Positions 5,924 through 11,600 of a DNA stretch of 11,600 nucleotides are shown piece after piece. The translations under genes and the position numbers were made by a program. The notes under the pieces are model-generated. The model was not told the origin of the DNA, did no database searches, and saw only the letters and a program-made list of their open reading frames with translations. This DNA is from Paracoccaceae bacterium (GTDB lineage Bacteria > Pseudomonadota > Alphaproteobacteria > Rhodobacterales > Rhodobacteraceae): contig DAOUQK010000078.1 in NCBI GenBank assembly GCA_030625695.1, positions 1-11,600 of the forward strand. The letters run 5' to 3'. Within the stretch, counting starts at the first letter, position 1, and each line of letters begins with the position of its first letter.

Positions 5924-6215
5924 TCTGCCCAGCGCGTGAATGGCAACATTCCAGAGGCCTTAAATTTTCCTTTGGGAGCTGGCTCTGTCCGGACCGTGGT
6001 CCTTTTACCTGGCGCCCACCTGTACATACAGGTTCCCGGGAATTAACTCCACACGGCTGTTTGGTGGTCCCGTCACACTTTTCCAAATTTTCGGTAACGT
6101 ATCGACGTCGCAGGTATCTGTAGGGTGGCTTTTCAACCCACCTTCCCTGCCGCGAATCAATACGAAAGATGGGTTGAAAACCCATCCTACGAAATCCACT
6201 AGCGGAGTTTGAATT
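5924..6215. other. intergenic region between convergent operons
   Basis: About 290 bases between the SRPBCC operon and the end of the rib-nusB operon. Apart from the REP-like pair at 6120-6190 I see no credible gene. ORFs here, for example minus 5907-6185, read through the palindromic repeat and look spurious. Confidence 0.6.
6120..6190. repeat. REP-like inverted pair (copy 1)
   Basis: Two 23-base arms, 6120-6142 and 6168-6190, in inverted orientation around a 25-base spacer; 20 of 23 positions match. The outer ends are GTAG and CTAC. Each arm is also a small palindrome (right arm core GATGGGTTGAAAACCCATC), so the unit can fold as two hairpins or one long one. A GTAG head followed by a palindrome is the pattern of REP sequences handled by REP-associated tyrosine transposases. 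A second copy lies at 9160-9240. Confidence 0.8.
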
Positions 6216-6536
6216 TCAGGAACGGGGGTCGCGGTCTTCGCGTACAGGCACCGGAATCGCCTGCTTCACACCCTGAAACGTTTCCTGACGCTTGCCACCG
6301 CTGCCACCCTCGGGCGGCTCGGCCATGGCCATGACAGCAAGACCAAACTGGACCCCGGCAAAGACGATGCCATGGGCAAACCACAGCACGATCACCGCCA
6401 GCAGCCCCACGTCGGACGTAGAAACCAAATGCCACAGGTTCATCACGTTGAACCACAACAACATCGCCACAAATGCCGCAGCAATGGCAAAGCCGATCAA
6501 TACGTGGCGGATATAGAGTCTGACCAGTTTAGGCAT
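6216..6536 (-). CDS. small two-helix inner-membrane protein, unknown function
   Basis: A 106-residue protein starting MPKLVRLYIRHVLIGFAIAA. Two hydrophobic helices (about 10-34 and 42-70) are joined by a short loop (NLWHLVSTSD). A charged C-terminal tail follows, with AEPPEGGSGGKRQETF and PVREDRDPRS, probably cytoplasmic given the basic N-terminus and two spans. I recognise no named family; similar small proteins follow nusB in Rhodobacterales in my memory. The ATG at 6536 has AGGAGA 8 bases upstream, which decides it over an upstream in-frame ATG at 6572. It is the last gene of the ribBA-ribH-nusB operon, 60 bases after nusB, and may use that transcript. Its function cannot be read from the sequence. 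Confidence 0.72.
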   Translation of the reverse strand: MPKLVRLYIRHVLIGFAIAAAFVAMLLWFNVMNLWHLVSTSDVGLLAVIVLWFAHGIVFAGVQFGLAVMAMAEPPEGGSGGKRQETFQGVKQAIPVPVREDRDPRS

Positions 6537-6596
6537 GATTACTTCTCCTGTTTGCGCACAGTTTAGGTTCAAATCGCATCCGGTCCATGACCTGAA

Positions 6597-7079
6597 TCAA
6601 AACCCATCAGGCTTGGCCTCATGCGCCATATGGTCCAGCACCGCATTGACAAAATTCGCCTCTTTTCCTTCGGGGAAAAACGCCCGGGCAATATCGACAA
6701 ATTCTGTAATCACCACCTTTGGCGGCGTGGTGTTCTGCGTCAGCTCGGCCCCCGCCGCGCGAAACAGACTGCGCAGGGTCGGGTCAATCCGGGCAATCGG
6801 CCATTTCGCCACCAAAGCCCGGTCCGTCAACTGGTCAATCGGTGCCTGATAATTCACCGCGTCGCCAATCAGCCGTTTGAACAGCGCGATATCACCGTCG
6901 ATCATTTCGTCGCCTTCATAGGTCGCCCCAAACCGGTGCTCCAGAAACTCGACAATCACCTGATCCGAAGTTTGCGAAGATTGCTCCATCTGGAACAATG
7001 CCTGCACACAATAAAGTCGCGCCGCCGACTTCATCTTGCGTTTTACGTTTCCCGACAAAGGTTTAGTCTCAGTTGTCAT
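6597..7079 (-). CDS. nusB: transcription antitermination factor NusB
   Basis: A 160-residue all-helical protein with the NusB fold: RKMKSAARLYCVQALFQME (about 14-32) is the RNA-binding N-terminal helix, and the C-terminal segment KVVITEFVDIARAFFPEGKEANFVNAVLDHMA (about 120-151) carries the conserved E-x-V-x-I-A and F-V-N-x-V-L-D pattern. NusB with NusE (S10) binds boxA of rRNA leaders and keeps RNA polymerase antiterminated. The length suits the alphaproteobacterial form, slightly longer than E. coli (139). The start overlaps the ribH stop (ATGA), matching the widespread ribH-nusB gene order. No ribosome-binding site of its own is obvious beyond coupling to ribH. Confidence 0.95.
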   Translation of the reverse strand: MTTETKPLSGNVKRKMKSAARLYCVQALFQMEQSSQTSDQVIVEFLEHRFGATYEGDEMIDGDIALFKRLIGDAVNYQAPIDQLTDRALVAKWPIARIDPTLRSLFRAAGAELTQNTTPPKVVITEFVDIARAFFPEGKEANFVNAVLDHMAHEAKPDGF

Positions 7080-7624
7080 GCGGTTTTGATCCCATCTTCA
7101 CCAGCTATCTGGATCGTTTCACCCATTGGCTTGAAGCCAATTCCCTTGCTCTCGCTCCCCCATTTACGGGTCAGCGCCACCAGATGCAGCGCCGCCATAG
7201 CCGCCCCACCACCTTTGTTCAACTGGGCCTGATCTGCGCGTACAACCGCCTGATCGCGGTTTTCCACGGTCAGGATGCCATTGCCAATGCACATCCCCTG
7301 CATCCCCATCATCTGCAACGCGCGCGAACTGTCATTGCAGACCGTATCGTAATGCGTCGTCTCGCCCCTGATCACACAGCCCAGCGCCACATACCCATCA
7401 AAGTTCGACCGCCGGTCGGCAATCGTGATCGCCGTGGGCACTTCCAACGCGCCGGGCACCTCGACCAGTTCCCAACTTGCGCCGGAAAGTTCGATTTCCT
7501 CTTTCGCGCCGGCCACAAGATCATCGGCAATGTCGCGGTAATACGGTGCCACAACGATCAGGATTTTGACCGGCTTGTCAAAAACCGGCCGTGGCAGGGT
7601 GGAGTGCTCAATATTCTCAGCCAT
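7076..7624 (-). CDS. ribH: 6,7-dimethyl-8-ribityllumazine synthase
   Basis: A 182-residue protein that condenses 5-amino-6-ribitylaminouracil with 3,4-dihydroxy-2-butanone 4-phosphate, the penultimate riboflavin step. Visible family motifs are the substrate loop EVPGALEVPTAI (55-66), the GCVIRGETTHYD segment (82-93) with the general acid/base histidine H91, and TVENRDQAVVRA with KGGGAAMAALHLVAL. It is longer than the usual 155-160 residues; the extra sequence is mostly a C-terminal tail containing ESKGIGFKPMGETIQIAG. The ATG at 7624 has GGGAGG about 9 bases upstream. It follows ribBA by 14 bases and overlaps nusB, so the three are one operon. Confidence 0.95.
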   Translation of the reverse strand: MAENIEHSTLPRPVFDKPVKILIVVAPYYRDIADDLVAGAKEEIELSGASWELVEVPGALEVPTAITIADRRSNFDGYVALGCVIRGETTHYDTVCNDSSRALQMMGMQGMCIGNGILTVENRDQAVVRADQAQLNKGGGAAMAALHLVALTRKWGSESKGIGFKPMGETIQIAGEDGIKTA

Positions 7625-7638
7625 TTTTCAGACCTCCC

Positions 7639-8763
7639 TCAGGAATCACTTGCTAATATCGGTCGGGTTCCGGTGATAGATAACCCGAATGCGTCAAGAC
7701 CAACATAACGCGTTTGCGGCGAATCCGTCAAAAGCACCAGTTCATTCACCCCCAGCCGCGACAATATCTGTGCGCCCAACCCGGTTTGCTTCACCGTGCG
7801 TGGACCTTCTTCGTCACTGGCATAAAGCGCATTGCGTGGCTCGCGAAACAGGCAAACCAACCCGCGACCTTCTTCGGCAATCAACTCCATTGCGGCCGAC
7901 AATTCACGCGGATTTTTGGGGCCGAGGCCCAGCACATCCGAGGCTTCGTGTAACGCATGGGTGCGGGTCAGAACCGGCTCGGGCGTGGTGATGTCCCCCT
8001 TGATCAGCACCACATGTTCAACGCCGTGGGTCTGATCTGTGAAAATACGCATGTCCCATACGCCGCCATATTCCGACGTCACAGATTCACGCGCGGTTTC
8101 GACCACCAGATTATCATGCCGCGCCCGGTAGGCAATCAGGTCTGATATTGTCCCGATTTTAAGATCATGTTTGGCCGAAAATTCCACCAGTTCACCCAGC
8201 CGCGCCATGGTGCCATCGTCATTCATGATCTCACAGATCACCCCAGACGGGTTCAACCCGGCAAGACGCGAAATATCCACCGCGGCTTCGGTATGCCCGG
8301 CCCGCACCAACACCCCCCCCCGGCGTGCACGCAACGGGAAAACATGGCCCGGTGTGGCCAGTTGCGCCATGGTGTTCTGTTCATTGATCGCCATCGCCAC
8401 GGTCAACGCCCGGTCAGGCGCGGAAATTCCGGTGCTGACACCTTCGCGCGCCTCGATCGACACCGTAAAGGGGGTTTCATGGCGGGATGAATTGTTAACG
8501 GCCATCATTGGCAGGCCCAGATCGTCCACTCTCTCTGATGTCATCGGCAGGCAGATCAACCCGCGCCCATGGGTGGCCATGAAATTGATCGCAGCCGCGT
8601 CGGCAAATTCCGCCGGTATCACCAGATCGCCTTCGTTTTCGCGGTCTTCATGATCGACCAGAATAAACATGCGCCCTTTGCGGGCCTCTTCAATGATCAT
8701 CTCAATCGGGCTGATCGCGTCGCTAAGAGAGGATTCAACGGGGCCGGGTGTTTCAAAGCTCAT
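7639..8763 (-). CDS. ribB: RibBA-like 3,4-dihydroxy-2-butanone 4-phosphate synthase with degenerate GTP cyclohydrolase II domain
   Basis: A 374-residue protein of two halves. The N-terminal DHBP synthase domain (about 15-220) is intact: LVDHEDRENEGDLV (36-49) holds the acidic metal/substrate residues, followed by THGRGLICLPMT, RAGHTEAAVDISRLAGL and EIMNDDGTMAR. It converts ribulose 5-phosphate to DHBP plus formate. The C-terminal half (about 225-374) aligns with GTP cyclohydrolase II but lacks the three zinc-binding cysteines (usual form ..EC..GD...CDC); the corresponding stretch is LTRTHALHEASDVLGL. Loss of this activity is known for many alphaproteobacterial RibBA proteins, which then need a separate ribA. 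It opens the ribBA-ribH-nusB operon. The ATG at 8763 has no strong ribosome-binding site, but an in-frame stop just upstream excludes an earlier start. Confidence 0.9.
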   Translation of the reverse strand: MSFETPGPVESSLSDAISPIEMIIEEARKGRMFILVDHEDRENEGDLVIPAEFADAAAINFMATHGRGLICLPMTSERVDDLGLPMMAVNNSSRHETPFTVSIEAREGVSTGISAPDRALTVAMAINEQNTMAQLATPGHVFPLRARRGGVLVRAGHTEAAVDISRLAGLNPSGVICEIMNDDGTMARLGELVEFSAKHDLKIGTISDLIAYRARHDNLVVETARESVTSEYGGVWDMRIFTDQTHGVEHVVLIKGDITTPEPVLTRTHALHEASDVLGLGPKNPRELSAAMELIAEEGRGLVCLFREPRNALYASDEEGPRTVKQTGLGAQILSRLGVNELVLLTDSPQTRYVGLDAFGLSITGTRPILASDS

Positions 8764-8876
8764 AAAGGGTATCTTTCGCGGTTCGGATTACTCATCGGAT
8801 TGCGGCGCAGATAGACCTTGTTCCCAGCAATTGCCAGACCTCGCGGGGCTGGACGTGACGCCATGGCACAGATTTC

Positions 8877-8974
8877 AGCGTTTCGACTTTACCTTGACGC
8901 AAGATGCAACGCAATTCCCGTTTGAGCGCAAGCGAAAGGCAGGGAATTACGTTTCAATGTTACGTCGAAACGCT
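8877..8974. repeat. large imperfect inverted repeat upstream of ribBA
   Basis: AGCGTTTCGAC (8877-8887) pairs exactly with GTCGAAACGCT (8964-8974); the pairing continues inward with 7 of 10 matches, then 10 of 11 between ACGCAATTCCC (8909-8919) and GGGAATTACGT (8942-8952). A bulge of about 10 bases lies on the left side. The centre is a 22-base loop. The whole could fold as one long hairpin about 100 bases before the ribBA ATG. Role unknown. Confidence 0.65.
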
Positions 8975-9159
8975 TGCGTAACGGCAATTGCACGAAAGGC
9001 TTCACCTTTGCAAATATCACGGATGATCCAATCGGACGGCACCCGGCTTTTCTGACGCGTCATACTACGCCGCACAAACATCGCATCGGTATCGTCAGGC
9101 ATAGGGGCGGGCAGTCATTAGACGGGTGGCATGATACCCGCAGACTCATGCAGCCATCC

Positions 9160-9240
9160 GTAGGGTGGCTGAAAACCCACCGCCCCGTCCGGCCCCGTCC
9201 GGTAAAACCAAAGGGATGATGGGTTGAAAACCCATCCTAC
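9160..9240. repeat. REP-like inverted pair (copy 2)
   Basis: The right arm 9218-9240 is identical to the right arm of the copy at 6168-6190 over 23 bases, ending in CTAC. The left arm 9160-9181 begins GTAGGGTGGCT, as in copy 1, but its inner part is the opposite strand of the loop (TGAAAA in place of TTTTCAA). The spacer contains a 10-base tandem duplication, GCCCCGTCCG twice (9182-9201). Confidence 0.8.
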
Positions 9241-9522
9241 GCAACAATGACAAGTCGGTCTTTGGGCGGGTTGGTATGTGTCGTGCTTTGACGCGCTTCC
9301 GGAAGGCTAGGGAATTTGCCCGGGCAGCGTGGGGCAGCGTGGGAACGTCGAGTTGGTGCAACAGTTTAGGCGGAAATCCTTGTCAAACCGGTCGTACAAA
9401 AGGTTCAGATCACCTGAAAACCCATGTACAAAACTGTCAAACTTGCCCCCACAGCCGTAATGTTGGGCACGACCTCCTGAAATACTGCGCCGCCAAAAGA
9501 TCCCCCGCCACCCGCGCCGCCG

Positions 9523-9591
9523 CTACATGTACGTGCGATACCCACGACCTGCCTGCATCGTCGGGCCCAGATAGTGACCAATTCCGCCCAT
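9523..9591 (-). CDS. possible 22-residue peptide start-stop coupled to ribE
   Basis: The ribE stop and an ATG overlap as TAATG, opening a 22-codon frame that reads MGGIGHYLGPT followed by MQAGRGYRTYM and a stop at 9523. It is Gly/Tyr-rich with no recognised family. Directly after the stop, the ribE frame reads a Gly-rich stretch followed by VFQEVVPNITAVGASLTVLY, which looks protein-like and ends at a TGA about 120 bases downstream. The two could be pieces of one broken small gene, or chance. No separate ribosome-binding site is needed if reinitiation occurs. Confidence 0.3.
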   Translation of the reverse strand: MGGIGHYLGPTMQAGRGYRTYM

Positions 9592-10184
9592 TACCCGGCC
9601 CCGTATTCAGCCAACCGCGCAACGTAGCGCGCCAAAGTGTCGATCTCAAGATTAACCATATCGCCAACAGCAACATCGCCCCATGTCGTCACCTCTTTGG
9701 TATGCGGGATAAAGTTGATGCCAAAGGTATTTCCCTGCACATCATTCACCGTCAAAGACACGCCATTCAGCGCCACAGACCCTTTGGCCGCAATGAACCG
9801 CGCCAAGGAGTCCGGCGCACGCAGATTAACCCGGGTACTGTCGCCTTCTTCAACAATATCAACCACTTCGGCCACGCCGTCCACATGACCCGACACGATG
9901 TGACCACCCAGTTCGTCCCCTACCCGCATCGCCCGTTCAAGGTTCACCCGCTGACCAACCGCCCAGCCACCACACGTCGTTGCAGACAGGGTTTCACCAC
10001 TGACCTGAACATCATACCAATCTTTGCCCAAAGCGATCACCGTCAGGCACACCCCGTCACTGGAAATCGACGCCCCGATATCAATCGTGCCGGTGTCATA
10101 AGCCGTGCCGATACGCACCCGCAAATCGCCTTGCTGATCAAGCTCTTGCACAACACCAACATCTGTCACGATACCTGTAAACAT
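9591..10184 (-). CDS. ribE: riboflavin synthase, alpha subunit
   Basis: A 197-residue protein made of two similar lumazine-binding barrels, as in all RibE enzymes. It begins with the invariant MFTGIV (residues 1-6). The first repeat carries DIGASISSDGVCLTVIAL, the second SVALNGVSLTVNDV, and the linker contains HIVSGHVDGVAEV, with the conserved GHVD. The enzyme dismutates two 6,7-dimethyl-8-ribityllumazine molecules into riboflavin plus the pyrimidine that RibH reuses. The ATG at 10184 fits the family start exactly and has GGGG upstream; an in-frame extension to 10292 lacks family similarity. ribD, often adjacent, is not seen here: the upstream neighbour is a divergent capsule gene. It is on the same strand as the ribBA operon, but the 830-base gap suggests separate transcription. 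Confidence 0.93.
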   Translation of the reverse strand: MFTGIVTDVGVVQELDQQGDLRVRIGTAYDTGTIDIGASISSDGVCLTVIALGKDWYDVQVSGETLSATTCGGWAVGQRVNLERAMRVGDELGGHIVSGHVDGVAEVVDIVEEGDSTRVNLRAPDSLARFIAAKGSVALNGVSLTVNDVQGNTFGINFIPHTKEVTTWGDVAVGDMVNLEIDTLARYVARLAEYGAG

Positions 10185-10353
10185 GATTGCCCCCTGATTA
10201 GCCCTGCTTTGAGGTAAATGAATAGGCCCCCACCCCTGCAGGAGCAAGCCCGACAATCCATCCATCTTGCAACCAAACTGCCGCAAGGCCATAGTTTAGT
10301 CACACGACCACGCTAGGGTCAGTCCAATACCATTTTGGCGACAAGGTACAACT

Positions 10354-11600
10354 ATGACCAACCCTGCCCCGACCACTCGGGTATTTGTATTTCTTCAAGG
10401 CCCGCACGGTCCGTTTTTCAACGGCCTCGGGCGGATGCTCCGCGCCGCGGGGGCACAGGTCTGGCGCGTAGGCTTCAACGCCGGTGACAGGGCGTTCTGG
10501 TTTCACCCGCAAAGTTTTCTGCCCTACAAAGGCACGCCGGACCAATGGCCGGACGAAATTGCCCGCATTCTTGATGTCCGCAAAGCCACCGACATCGTTC
10601 TGTACGGCGACACCCGCAACATTCACGTCGAAGCGATCAAAGCCGCCCAAGCCCGTGGTCTGCGGGTGCATGTATTCGAAGAGGGTTATATCCGACCGTT
10701 TTGGGTGACCTATGAGCGTGACGGCTCAAACGGCAACTCGCGGTTGATGGATATGAGCATCAAAGACATGCAAAGCGCACTGGAGCTGTCGGATATGGAG
10801 GCCCCCCTGCCCCCGGCCCATTGGGGTGATATGCGCCACCATGTGTTCTACGGCGCGTTATACCATTGGTTTGTGATGTTCCGTAATCAGGCATTCCGCA
10901 ATTTCAAACCACACCGCAGCCTGCCCGTCACCCGTGAATTCCGGCTGTACCTGCGGCGCCTGTTGCTGATGCCTGCCCATTCGATGGATCGGCGTCGCGC
11001 CACCTGGCGCATCCGGCGCGGTGGTTTTCCGTATCATCTGGCCCTGTTGCAACTGGAACATGACAGCAGTTTCCAGAAACATTCGCCGTTCGCCACCATG
11101 ACCGACTTTCTTAGTGAAATCATCAGCGGCTTTGCCAGTGGGGCGCCGCGTCATCATCACCTTGTGGTCAAGGCCCATCCGCTGGAAGATGGCCGCGTGC
11201 CTTTGCGCCGCGAAACCCGCCGTTTGGCAGCACTTCACGGTATCGCCAATCGGGTGCATTACGTGCGTGGCGGCAAGCTTGCGGAATTGCTGAACGAAGC
11301 GCGCAGCGCCGTCACCGTCAATTCCACTGCCGGTCAACAGGTGCTGTGGCGCGGTATTCCGCTCAAAGTATTTGGCAGCGCTGTTTATGCCAAGCCCGAG
11401 TTCGTTTCAGACCAGCCATTGGTCGATTTCTTCGCCGGTGCCGCGCGCCCCGACAGCAGAGCCTATAAGGACTATCGCCGCTTTTTACTGGAAACCAGTC
11501 AGGTTCCGGGCGGGTTCTACTCGACCCGGGCGCGGCGCCAGCTTTTGCGCCATGTGGTCGATATGATGCTGTCCAGCGAAGACCCATACGATGTGCTGAA
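10354..11600 (+). CDS. capsule polysaccharide biosynthesis/export protein, KpsS/LipB-like (C-terminus beyond window)
   Basis: 415 codons are open from the ATG at 10354 to the right edge with no stop, so only the end is missing. It opens RVFVFLQGPHGPFFNGLGRM (about 9-28), the typical N-terminus of the capsule synthesis family (PF05159). Next come the GDTRNIHVEAI motif (about 89-99), FEEGYIRPFWVT (about 108-119), KAHPLEDGR (about 273-281) and VNSTAGQQVLWRG (about 322-334), the conserved glycosyltransferase-like nucleotide-binding region. KpsS and KpsC are Kdo transferases that build the linker between lyso-phospholipid and group 2 capsule in the cytoplasm. One catalytic unit of KpsS size fits KpsS better than the duplicated KpsC. 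AAGG lies about 8 bases before the ATG. It diverges from ribE with 169 bases between the starts. Confidence 0.87.
   Translation, partial: MTNPAPTTRVFVFLQGPHGPFFNGLGRMLRAAGAQVWRVGFNAGDRAFWFHPQSFLPYKGTPDQWPDEIARILDVRKATDIVLYGDTRNIHVEAIKAAQARGLRVHVFEEGYIRPFWVTYERDGSNGNSRLMDMSIKDMQSALELSDMEAPLPPAHWGDMRHHVFYGALYHWFVMFRNQAFRNFKPHRSLPVTREFRLYLRRLLLMPAHSMDRRRATWRIRRGGFPYHLALLQLEHDSSFQKHSPFATMTDFLSEIISGFASGAPRHHHLVVKAHPLEDGRVPLRRETRRLAALHGIANRVHYVRGGKLAELLNEARSAVTVNSTAGQQVLWRGIPLKVFGSAVYAKPEFVSDQPLVDFFAGAARPDSRAYKDYRRFLLETSQVPGGFYSTRARRQLLRHVVDMMLSSEDPYDVL

Larger units (their letters stand above)
8764..9522. other. long region without a confident gene between ribE and ribBA
   Basis: About 760 bases with no ORF I can defend as coding. 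It holds a large imperfect inverted repeat (8877-8974) and a REP-like pair (9160-9240). The ribBA promoter should lie in the part nearest 8764, but I see no convincing -35/-10. I looked for an FMN riboswitch (GGGGCGGGG...CCGACCGGCGGT-like core) on the minus strand and found none. Confidence 0.6.

Noticed and set aside
5907..6185. Minus-strand 92-residue ORF beginning MGFQPIF
   Set aside because: It starts inside the REP-like repeat. The same MGFQPI start appears at the second copy (minus 9146-9361), which shows it is a repeat-derived artefact.
6199..6456. Minus-strand 85-residue ORF
   Set aside because: Shadow of the 106-residue membrane protein gene, which has a better ribosome-binding site and coherent membrane helices.
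9146..9361. Minus-strand 71-residue ORF containing MGFQPIIPL
   Set aside because: Produced by the second REP-like pair; no ribosome-binding site and no family resemblance.
9437..9676. Minus-strand 79-residue ORF starting MLLLAIW
   Set aside because: Overlaps the C-terminus of ribE in another frame; the hydrophobic start comes from the shifted reading of ribE codons.
10185..10353. Possible FMN riboswitch before ribE
   Set aside because: I searched the minus strand for the conserved core segments by eye and found none. The sequence has some short G/C runs only.
1..11600. Mobile genetic element, CRISPR array or defence island
   Set aside because: No transposase, integrase, repeat-spacer array, or recognisable defence gene is visible; the only repeats are the two REP-like pairs and single dyads.

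Overview
The window looks like an ordinary chromosomal segment of an alphaproteobacterium, most likely a Rhodobacterales/Roseobacter-clade member. The evidence is the gene set (DUF3772 mechanosensitive channel, cysK, rluD back to back with a DUF6476-type membrane protein, a DUF6324-type small protein, ribE, ribBA-ribH-nusB), a tRNA-His with no G-1 and with A73, and a GTTC-N7-GTTC LexA box. Base composition is moderately GC-rich with no obvious foreign island. I see no insertion sequence, prophage, CRISPR array, integrase or toxin-antitoxin pair.

Layout. Positions 1-2660 (minus) hold cysK followed by a mechanosensitive channel gene that runs off the left edge. Positions 2739-3773 (minus) hold rluD, whose start codon overlaps that of a divergent membrane protein gene (3772-4116, plus). 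A tRNA-His (minus, 4119-4195) faces that gene two bases from its stop. Next come a 68-residue DUF6324-type protein (4347-4553, plus) and a convergent 61-residue unknown (4550-4735, minus). Positions 4725-5004 are a broken mmcB-like DNA-repair gene: an internal, frame-shifting deletion has removed its middle, yet a LexA box still sits just upstream. Divergent from it is an ArsR-type repressor plus SRPBCC/AHSA1 pair (5134-5873), whose promoter carries two mirror-image operator sites.

Positions 6216-8763 (minus) form a compact riboflavin/antitermination operon: ribBA, ribH, nusB and a two-helix membrane protein. The GTP cyclohydrolase II half of RibBA lacks the usual metal-binding cysteines, so probably only its dihydroxybutanone-phosphate synthase half is active. 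ribE (9591-10184, minus) lies upstream, separated by about 830 bp that is mostly non-coding. That gap holds a REP-like inverted pair, a large imperfect inverted repeat and a 22-codon ORF start-stop coupled to ribE. From 10354 a KpsS/LipB-like capsule polysaccharide gene runs off the right edge.

The observations most worth following are the SOS-controlled mmcB remnant with microhomology at its deletion junction, the operator architecture of the ArsR/SRPBCC promoter, two GTAG-headed palindromic repeat pairs of the type mobilised by REP-associated transposases, and the unexplained structures in the ribE-ribBA gap. I found nothing that amounts to a wholly new multi-gene system.
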